Made by a program: the position numbers and the translations under genes. 5,003 nucleotides of DNA from Cytophagales bacterium (GTDB taxonomy: Bacteria > Bacteroidota > Bacteroidia > Cytophagales > Cyclobacteriaceae). Shown in pieces: positions 1 through 5,003 of this stretch. Where the stretch lies: positions 1-5,003 of the forward strand of contig DPSB01000165.1 in NCBI GenBank assembly GCA_003537495.1, written 5' to 3'. Under the pieces are notes generated by a model, which ran no database searches, was not told the origin of the DNA, and worked only from the letters and a program-made list of their open reading frames with translations. Numbering within the stretch: the first letter of the stretch is position 1; each line of letters starts with the position of its first letter.

Positions 1-34
1 TCCAATATTCTTTACATTCGAAGCTTGTTTACGG

Positions 35-50
35 CTCCTGTCTCCTGACT
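35..50. repeat. Short tandem heptamer, two copies plus two bases
   Basis: CTCCTGT (35-41) is followed directly by CTCCTGA (42-48) and CT (49-50), 25 bases ahead of the iorA-like start. Two copies could be chance. The unit is clearly visible but no function can be assigned. The rest of 1-74 shows no gene and no strong promoter. Confidence 0.35.
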
Positions 51-74
51 ATCAACTTAAAACCACTTTAAAAA

Positions 75-539
75 ATGGCAACATTTAATCTCACCGTTAA
101 CGGCAAAAAGCAAACAGTAGAAGTCGACCCGACAACGCCTGTACTGTGGGTGTTGCGCGATCACCTCAACCTGGTGGGCACCAAGTTTGGTTGTGGCATG
201 GCACAATGTGGCGCCTGCACCATCCATGTAAATGGTAGTGCAACACGTTCGTGTATGCTTCCGGTATCATCCGTGGGCGATCAGGAAATTACAACCATCG
301 AAGGTTTATCTGAAGCGGGCGATCATCCCGTACAAAAAGCCTGGCTCGAACACGATGTGCCGCAATGTGGCTACTGCCAGGCCGGACAAATAATGAGTGC
401 GGCTGCTTTACTCAAAGAAAATCCTAATCCTACCGATGAGCAGATTGAAACCGCTATGAATGGTAACATCTGCCGGTGTGGTACGTATGTGCGCATCAAA
501 GCCGCAGTTAAAACAGCTTCTCAAAATTTAAACGCCTAA
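75..539 (+). CDS. (2Fe-2S)-binding small subunit of a molybdenum hydroxylase, IorA type
   Basis: Encodes a 154-residue iron-sulfur subunit that passes electrons from the molybdenum centre of its partner to an acceptor. The N-terminal half is a plant-ferredoxin-like fold with cluster ligands C40, C45, C48 and C60 (CGMAQCGAC motif, then a Cys 12 residues on). The C-terminal helical domain carries the second cluster with C98, C101, C133 and C135 (QCGYCQAGQ and ICRCGTY). All eight cysteines are present and the length is normal for the family, so the protein appears intact. The ATG at 75 is the natural start: the conserved fold begins right after it, and the A-rich stretch before it suits Bacteroidota initiation. 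It ends 4 bases before the large-subunit gene, so the two are surely co-transcribed. It has no signal peptide of its own. The name IorA (isoquinoline 1-oxidoreductase alpha) denotes the family, not a known substrate. Confidence 0.95.
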   Translation: MATFNLTVNGKKQTVEVDPTTPVLWVLRDHLNLVGTKFGCGMAQCGACTIHVNGSATRSCMLPVSSVGDQEITTIEGLSEAGDHPVQKAWLEHDVPQCGYCQAGQIMSAAALLKENPNPTDEQIETAMNGNICRCGTYVRIKAAVKTASQNLNA

Positions 540-543
540 GCTT

Positions 544-645
544 ATGACAGCAATAAAAACTTCAATCGGCAGACGTTCATTTCTAAAAACTTCGGCACTG
601 GCAGGTGGTGGAATGATGTTAAGCTTCAGTTGGCTGGTAGGCTGC
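544..645 (+). other. Twin-arginine signal peptide with lipobox-like end
   Basis: Residues 1-34 of the large subunit. SIGRRSFLK (residues 7-15) matches the Tat consensus, with R10-R11 as the twin arginines. A small/hydrophobic stretch rich in Ala, Gly, Met and Leu follows and ends in LVGC (31-34). LVGC fits a lipobox with C34 as a possible lipidated residue. Tat export is well supported by the motif and by the family, since many IorB-type subunits are Tat-exported. Lipidation is an inference from four residues. Cleavage by signal peptidase I nearby, or no cleavage, remains possible. Confidence 0.7.
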
Positions 646-2793
646 AAGCCTGCACCCGATATGGTGGAACTTCCCAAAGAATGGTTTGAGTTAAACGGCT
701 ATCTGAAAATAGGTGATAATGGATTAGTTACCATCATGTCGCCCAACCCCGAGATTGGCCAGAATGTAAAAACCTCTATGCCTATGTTGGTAGCGGAGGA
801 GTTGGATGTGGATTGGAAGAATGTAATTGTAGAACAAGCACCACTCAATACAACCATCTTCACACGACAATTGGCGGGCGGAAGTCAATCCATCAGTCAG
901 GGTTGGAAGAGTTTGCGCATGGCTGGTGCAACTGCACGCAGAATGTTACGCGAGGCGGCCGCCAAAGCCTGGCAGGTTCCGGTAGATGAAATAACAACCG
1001 AAGCGAGCATGTTGTATCACAAAGCCAGTGGTAAGTCAGCAAGCTATGGGGAGATGGCATCAGCAGCAGCCAAAATAGAAGTACCGAAAGAAGTGGAATT
1101 AAAAAATAACAGCGACTTTAAAATTATCGGTACCTCGCGCAACAATGTAGATGGTAAAAAGATTGTAACCGGTCAGCCGCTTTACGGATTGGATTATCGC
1201 AAGGAAGGCATGTTGATCGCTATGATTGCACACCCGCCTGCTTTTGGTATGAAACTAAAAAGCGTGGATGACTCACAGGCTCGTACCATGCCGGGTATCA
1301 AAGATGTATTCACCATTAAAACCTATCCGGAAGATTATGCACAACAATGGTGCGATGTAGATTCATTCCCCGAATTAGTGGTTGTAGTGGGCAACACCAC
1401 ATGGGAAGTGATGAATGCGCGCAAAGCCTTGAAGCTGGAGTGGGAACAATTTTCCGATCATGAACTTACCTCTTCTACCTTCTGGGGAACGACAGTAAAA
1501 ATAAAAGTGCCGGGTGGTTTAGAGAACAGTGCGCAACATGCTAAAGTAATGAGTGACCTTTCTGCAAAAGCCGGAAAAGTTGTTCGCAAAGACGGTAACC
1601 CCGAAGCGGTATTCAAGAAGGCAGCTAAAGTAGTGGAGCGTTCTTATACCGCTCCATTCCTTGCGCACAATACCATGGAGCCCATGAACTTCTTCGCACA
1701 TGTTACCGATGAGAAAGCCGAGTTGGTGGGCCCGATTCAAACTCCGGAATTTATGGAGAAGAGTGTTGCCGCACGACTCAATTTGCCATTGGAGAAAATT
1801 GACATTCAAATGACGCGGCAGGGTGGAGGTTTTGGAAGAAGACTGTATGGACACTTCTTAGTGGAGGCTGCGGTGATCTCGCAAAAAGTGAAAGCTCCGG
1901 TTAAATTATTTTATACCCGCGAGGATGATATGTCGTTTGGCGTGTATCGCCCTGCGTATCATGCGTTGTACCGCGCAGCTTTGGATGAAAACAATAACCT
2001 GATTGCCTTTCATGTGAAGGCTGGAGGTATTCCAGAGAGTCCATTGTTTGCCAATCGCTTTCCGGCTGGTGCCGTTAAAAATTATCTTGCTGAATCGTGG
2101 ACAGCCGAATCGAACATCAGCGTGGGTGCATTCCGCGCACCGGCTTCCAACTTTATTGCAGGTGCTGAACAATCGTTTTTAGATGAAGTGGCGGAGGCAG
2201 CCGGAAAAGATCCGATTCAGTTTCGCATTGATTTGTTGAACCGTGTTGTAAGTAATCCGGTTGGCGAGAACAATGATTATGAAGCGAAGCGATTGATTGG
2301 GGTGCTTGAACTGGTAAGAAGCAAATCGAACTGGGGACAAGACATGCCGGAGATACATCGGGGTGTGTCGGCCTACTTCTGTCACGATAGTTATGTGGCG
2401 CACGTAATTGATTTGAAAGTTGACAATGGCAAACCGCGTGTTGAGAAAGTACATTGTGCAGTAGACTGTGGGATTGTAGTCAATCCGATTGCCGCTATTA
2501 ACCTGGTGGAAGGCGGTTCTGTTGATGGCATCGGTCATGCCATGTACAGCGGATTAACATTTACCAACGGTACTCCCGATCAGATTAATTTTGACAAGTA
2601 TCGTTTAATCCGACACAAGGAAGCACCGAAGGCTATTGATGTTCACTTTGTGGATAGCGATGTAGATCCAACCGGATTGGGCGAGCCACCGTTCCCACCC
2701 GTGATTGGTGCGTTGGCGAATGCATTGTATAAAGCAACCGGCAAACGTCATTATCAACAACCGTATTTGGGTGCGGGGATAACGTTGGGATAA
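544..2793 (+). CDS. Molybdopterin-binding catalytic subunit of xanthine dehydrogenase family, IorB type, Tat-exported
   Basis: Encodes a 749-residue large subunit that binds the molybdopterin cofactor and hydroxylates an aldehyde or N-heterocycle of unknown identity. A Tat signal (GRRSFLK, R10-R11) and hydrophobic stretch open the protein. An N-terminal molybdopterin-binding segment follows, with GGSQSISQGW at about 112-121 and a following LR.AGA stretch typical of IorB-like proteins. An a/b-hammerhead region lies at about 204-290. The main cofactor-binding part shows AHNTMEPMN (374-382), GGGFGRR (427-433), GAFRAPASN (528-536), a VEGG loop (655-658) and GLGEPPFPP (711-719), where E714 fits the family's catalytic glutamate. 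Length is normal for IorB, and the protein looks complete. No CxxCH haem motif is present, so electrons must leave through the [2Fe-2S] partner. The ATG at 544 puts the Tat motif at the usual distance. There is no clear ribosome binding site, and the 4-base gap suggests translational coupling. Confidence 0.95.
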   Translation: MTAIKTSIGRRSFLKTSALAGGGMMLSFSWLVGCKPAPDMVELPKEWFELNGYLKIGDNGLVTIMSPNPEIGQNVKTSMPMLVAEELDVDWKNVIVEQAPLNTTIFTRQLAGGSQSISQGWKSLRMAGATARRMLREAAAKAWQVPVDEITTEASMLYHKASGKSASYGEMASAAAKIEVPKEVELKNNSDFKIIGTSRNNVDGKKIVTGQPLYGLDYRKEGMLIAMIAHPPAFGMKLKSVDDSQARTMPGIKDVFTIKTYPEDYAQQWCDVDSFPELVVVVGNTTWEVMNARKALKLEWEQFSDHELTSSTFWGTTVKIKVPGGLENSAQHAKVMSDLSAKAGKVVRKDGNPEAVFKKAAKVVERSYTAPFLAHNTMEPMNFFAHVTDEKAELVGPIQTPEFMEKSVAARLNLPLEKIDIQMTRQGGGFGRRLYGHFLVEAAVISQKVKAPVKLFYTREDDMSFGVYRPAYHALYRAALDENNNLIAFHVKAGGIPESPLFANRFPAGAVKNYLAESWTAESNISVGAFRAPASNFIAGAEQSFLDEVAEAAGKDPIQFRIDLLNRVVSNPVGENNDYEAKRLIGVLELVRSKSNWGQDMPEIHRGVSAYFCHDSYVAHVIDLKVDNGKPRVEKVHCAVDCGIVVNPIAAINLVEGGSVDGIGHAMYSGLTFTNGTPDQINFDKYRLIRHKEAPKAIDVHFVDSDVDPTGLGEPPFPPVIGALANALYKATGKRHYQQPYLGAGITLG

Positions 2794-2808
2794 ATTCATT
2801 ATGCGGCC

Positions 2809-2849
2809 GCCCAGATTGGATTACGCGAAGCGCGTGAAGCAATCTGGGC
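2809..2849. repeat. Perfect 10-bp inverted repeat with nested inner stem
   Basis: GCCCAGATTG (2809-2818) pairs exactly with CAATCTGGGC (2840-2849). Inside, TTACGCG (2821-2827) pairs with CGCGTGA (2831-2837), with one G-T wobble, around the three-base loop AAG. A symmetric 2x2 mismatch (GA against AG) separates the two stems. This gives about 17 pairs in a 41-base hairpin, a structure unlikely to arise by chance. A T run is missing after it on both strands. Possible roles are the foldback of a mobile repeat, a transcript 3' end stabiliser for the operon, or a protein-bound palindrome. Confidence 0.75.
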
Positions 2850-2850
2850 C

Positions 2851-2915
2851 GGGCTATTCGCTACAAGTCCGTCAACGCACAAGCCCACACACTTCGGGCT
2901 TTACGCTTCTATCCC
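2851..2915. repeat. Two diverged 20-base direct repeats, 45 bases apart
   Basis: Bases 2851-2870 and 2896-2915 align without gaps with 14 of 20 identities (consensus GGGCTWTWCGCTWCWAKYCC). Shared cores are GGGCT and CGCT, plus the closing CC. The offset of 45 bases suggests that the element was built from a duplicated unit. This was counted by hand. No function is known to me. Confidence 0.5.
2881..2901. repeat. Second hairpin, 6-bp stem
   Basis: AAGCCC (2881-2886) pairs with GGGCTT (2896-2901) around the nine-base loop ACACACTTC. The 5' arm can instead pair with GGGCT at 2851-2855, so two alternative folds compete. It lies inside the GC-rich block. No T tract follows on either strand, which argues against a simple terminator. 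Confidence 0.5.
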
Positions 2916-2982
2916 TGGCCGAGGCTAAGAGATATATTCAATTTTAGATATCGACCAACGAGTATTATTACTTAATGATTAA

Positions 2983-5003
2983 CTACCATTTACTTGATTG
3001 ACTTCTGTGTATTCTTTCAAAATCAGCACTAAGATTACCTCTGATATTCTTAATAATTTGCATATCAAGAGACTTTATTCCATAGGAATTTTCTTTCCTT
3101 GTATGATCTAGAATTTCCTGAGCCTGTAAATAATCCAAGAATGTCATAACAGATTTTTTCCGACCTTGAATATCACGATTTCCATGAGCATCAGCTTCTG
3201 GAAACTCCCTAGAAATGCCTTGAAAAAATTTATCATCAAATATTGGCGTGTCTTGGACTATTAAATCATGGTAATAGAATTTGTTAATTAAGTTTTTACA
3301 ATAGAAAACACCAGCTTGAGTGATTCCCAAGTGATGTGAAGGTTTGAGTTCATTTTCAGTCTCAATGTCTGATGTGAAATCGTTTGTAAATATTAAGCCA
3401 TGTTCATATAACATATTTAGTTCATCCAAAATTATATCACTGGTATATCCAGCTTTGATAAAGTCATCTACTAGGTTTGAAACAGGAATAAATAAATTTT
3501 TTCTGGAGGCACCGACATTTTTCTCAATGATTGAATCTAGAAGTCTTATTTTGGTGAAATGATTAAGATTCCTCTGAGAGGGGTAAAACAAATTAACTAG
3601 AGTACTTTTCTTAGACTGGTAATAATAACTTGATTCTAAAGCGACAGCCTTTACAAATTCCCATATGGGTATTCCACCTCTTCCAGACTTTCCATATTCG
3701 AAAGACATGTACATATTTGTTTTTGTATGACCTGATAAAATAAAAAATTTAAATTTTTCGAGCCCATTCCTAATATTTGGATAAGAGGTCTCTTCTAGGA
3801 ATGATAGAATTTCCGACCCACTTTGTTCAAAGAGAGACTTATATAATTTCTCGAACAGATGTCCTAGGCTTCCTTCGCTAAAATCCATTTTTATGGCATC
3901 ATCATTGAGCCTAATTTTCTTAAATTGAAAGTTTGTTAGGACATATTTGAATCGCTTCTTAAGCACTTCTCGATATGGAGGAGCCGTTATATGAAATACT
4001 GTTGAGTGATATGCGTCAAATGGTGGTTTGCTCTTGAATTTATAAAAATAACCTTCTCGTAGACTTATTAGAACAGTAATTTTTAGGTTGCGATGTAAAG
4101 AATGTCCAAGAATGAAAACTTCTTTTTGTATTTCTTCTTTTAGTTGATCTGCATTGTCGATAACAATACAAATCCTTTTATTACATTGATTTGTTAGATA
4201 TGCAGAAATTTTGGTTAGATGAGCTATCGGATCTTTGACTTCGTTTTCTAGGTATTGACTTATTTTATTATCTAAAACCTCCTGATCAGTGATGTGATTC
4301 CAAAAACTCGTTTTCTGATTTTCTATCCCCCTTTCGTATATTATCCGGAGAATTTGATTTGATGTAAGATTGAGCTTTGGATATTCCTGGTAAAGGAGAT
4401 TTACAAGTTTTCGATATATAGATGCTGTGTCCTTAACAGTGCTTTCGGTCTCATTTCTAAAGTCGAGATATAGAACTGGCCTATTTTTCTTGTCGTCTTT
4501 GTCGAGTTCAATTTCAAGAAAGTATTTAATGAAGGTAGTCTTGCCAGATCCAGTTCCTCCAATTATTATTATTGGATCTGGTAATTTATTGTCTGTGTTG
4601 AGGATTTGTTCTTTTAATTGGTTATGGGTGCTAGAGGTATTTTGGGTCGGATTAATTCTACTATCAAATGTTGGCGGTTTATCTGAAAAGATAAAGCCTA
4701 GTTCTGAGTTGTACTTTTTGATATCCTCGTTTTTGACATAGCACTCTTCAAGAATTCGAAGATCTTTTAAATTTTCCAGATTGTAAATCTCTTCGAATAC
4801 TTCTGTAATAATTGGTATTAGTTCATGACTGAGTGTATTTCTAACAAGTTCATCATCTTTTCGTTTCAGATTGTTAGTTTTTACAATTGTCTTCCATTTG
4901 ATCTCCTCCTGAAACAATTTTAATCTTCCATGATGTTGGACGTATTCTTTTGAAATTGTTTCGGAAAACAAAATAAAATCCTTTTCTATCGAATCTAAAT
5001 CTT
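2983..5003 (-). CDS. P-loop ATPase with C-terminal winged-helix region, 5'-partial at the window edge; family not recognised
   Basis: Residues are numbered from a TTG codon at 4971. The frame has no stop between that TTG and base 5003, and no ATG occurs before about residue 362, well past the Walker motifs. The true start is therefore probably outside the window. AAGGA seven bases before the TTG keeps it as an alternative, giving 662 residues. Visible parts are a charged helical N-terminal region (1-130), Walker A GGTGSGKTT (138-146), Walker B ICIVIDNAD (267-275), a sensor-like strand ending LISLRE (301-306), a helical middle with a distinctive SGHTKTN...IPIWEFVKA stretch (413-441), and a winged-helix-like segment (about 471-562, ending ITQAGVFYCKNL). 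There is no signal peptide or membrane span. The layout fits STAND/AAA-type ATPases, which often act in regulation or anti-phage defence. The role here is unknown. The gene is strongly AT-rich compared with the operon and is convergent with it; it ends with TAG. Confidence 0.85.
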   Translation of the reverse strand, partial: DLDSIEKDFILFSETISKEYVQHHGRLKLFQEEIKWKTIVKTNNLKRKDDELVRNTLSHELIPIITEVFEEIYNLENLKDLRILEECYVKNEDIKKYNSELGFIFSDKPPTFDSRINPTQNTSSTHNQLKEQILNTDNKLPDPIIIIGGTGSGKTTFIKYFLEIELDKDDKKNRPVLYLDFRNETESTVKDTASIYRKLVNLLYQEYPKLNLTSNQILRIIYERGIENQKTSFWNHITDQEVLDNKISQYLENEVKDPIAHLTKISAYLTNQCNKRICIVIDNADQLKEEIQKEVFILGHSLHRNLKITVLISLREGYFYKFKSKPPFDAYHSTVFHITAPPYREVLKKRFKYVLTNFQFKKIRLNDDAIKMDFSEGSLGHLFEKLYKSLFEQSGSEILSFLEETSYPNIRNGLEKFKFFILSGHTKTNMYMSFEYGKSGRGGIPIWEFVKAVALESSYYYQSKKSTLVNLFYPSQRNLNHFTKIRLLDSIIEKNVGASRKNLFIPVSNLVDDFIKAGYTSDIILDELNMLYEHGLIFTNDFTSDIETENELKPSHHLGITQAGVFYCKNLINKFYYHDLIVQDTPIFDDKFFQGISREFPEADAHGNRDIQGRKKSVMTFLDYLQAQEILDHTRKENSYGIKSLDMQIIKNIRGNLSADFERIHRSQSSKW
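3286..3561 (-). other. Probable winged helix-turn-helix region of the ATPase
   Basis: Residues about 471-562 of the ATPase (TTG numbering). The pattern is a helix (KIRLLDSII), a predicted recognition-type helix pair (VDDFIKAGYTSDIILDELNM), then LYEHGLIF and, after a variable loop, ITQAGVFYCKNLI. The order 'eL..L...GLI ... iT.aG..y' is typical of winged-helix domains at the C-terminus of AAA/STAND ATPases, where they bind DNA or hold the ATPase in an inactive state. This is judged by pattern only. Confidence 0.5.

Larger units (their letters stand above)
2803..2927. repeat. Structured GC-rich intergenic element, REP/MITE-like, between convergent genes
   Basis: This block of roughly 125 bases is more GC-rich than the flanking AT-rich spacer and the gene to its right. 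It contains an extended perfect inverted repeat, a second hairpin, two diverged direct repeats and a possible long-range enclosing stem (GGCCGGG at 2847-2853 with CCCTGGCC at 2913-2920, one bulged base). It has no plausible reading frame. It starts about 10 bases after the large-subunit stop and ends about 55 bases before the stop of the convergent ATPase gene. Neither hairpin is followed by a T tract on either strand, so it is not a standard intrinsic terminator, although it could still stop or stabilise transcripts. From memory it resembles dispersed intergenic repeats of Bacteroidota, but this was not checked. Edges are approximate. Confidence 0.5.

Noticed and set aside
13..20. TACATTCG, one mismatch from the Bacteroidota -7 box TAnnTTTG, ahead of the iorA-like gene
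   Set aside because: The matching -33 element would lie left of base 1 and cannot be seen, and a single-mismatch 8-mer in AT-rich DNA is weak evidence.
2803..2810. GCGGCCGC (NotI-type palindrome) as a sign of a cloning junction
   Set aside because: It sits within a natural GC-rich structured block and no vector-like sequence flanks it.
1519..2842. Several minus-strand open frames of 64-119 codons across the large-subunit gene and its 3' end
   Set aside because: They lie antisense within a well-supported conserved gene, show no recognisable domain and overlap one another. They are frame shadows.
2803..2927. Reading the intergenic block as a CRISPR array, tRNA or integron attC site
   Set aside because: There are only two diverged repeats with no regular spacer series, no cloverleaf with a CCA-type end could be built, and I did not find the paired RYYYAAC/GTTRRRY core sites in the required arrangement.
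2972..2982. Palindrome TTAATGATTAA just after the ATPase stop, considered as a terminator
   Set aside because: The stem is five A/T-rich pairs with a one-base centre that cannot form a real loop, and no T tract follows on the minus strand.
4557..4573. CCAAT...ATTGG inverted repeat with ATT repeats inside the ATPase gene
   Set aside because: It is explained by the run of isoleucine codons in the strand that leads into the Walker A loop.
3344..4741. Plus-strand open frames of 72 and 104 codons inside the ATPase gene
   Set aside because: They are antisense to a long, motif-bearing coding frame and have a low-complexity Ser/Leu/Ile composition, as expected for shadows of an AT-rich gene.

Overview
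The window looks like a chromosomal segment from a member of the Bacteroidota. Start codons are preceded by A/T-rich sequence with no convincing Shine-Dalgarno motif (iorA-like gene at 75, iorB-like gene at 544). The molybdenum hydroxylase pair is of a type I know to be common in Cytophagales and Chitinophagales relatives. This assignment rests on style and family knowledge, not on a marker gene.

Layout. Bases 1-74 are a short upstream region with a small tandem heptamer. Bases 75-2793 (+) hold a tight two-gene operon. The first gene encodes a small protein with two [2Fe-2S] clusters (IorA type). Four bases later comes a large molybdopterin-binding catalytic subunit (IorB type) with a twin-arginine signal and a lipobox-like cysteine. 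Together they should form a two-subunit molybdenum hydroxylase/aldehyde oxidase-like enzyme outside the cytoplasm. Its substrate cannot be read from the sequence. No FAD subunit, cytochrome c domain or XdhC-type maturation factor is visible here.

Bases 2794-2982 separate the operon from a convergent gene. They hold a compact GC-rich block (about 2803-2927) with a perfect 10-bp inverted repeat, a second 6-bp hairpin and two diverged 20-base direct repeats. This resembles a dispersed intergenic (REP/MITE-like) element more than a classical terminator.

Bases 2983-5003 (-) carry a much more AT-rich gene for a large P-loop ATPase with clear Walker A and B motifs and a probable C-terminal winged helix. 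I do not recognise its exact family. Its reading frame stays open to the right edge, so the gene is probably cut by the window and its N-terminal domain is unseen. The composition step, the repeat element at the junction and the STAND/AAA-like architecture suggest acquired accessory DNA, possibly from a defence or other conflict system, but this is inference. The most interesting parts are the intergenic element and this unclassified ATPase; I see no proof of a new system in what is shown.
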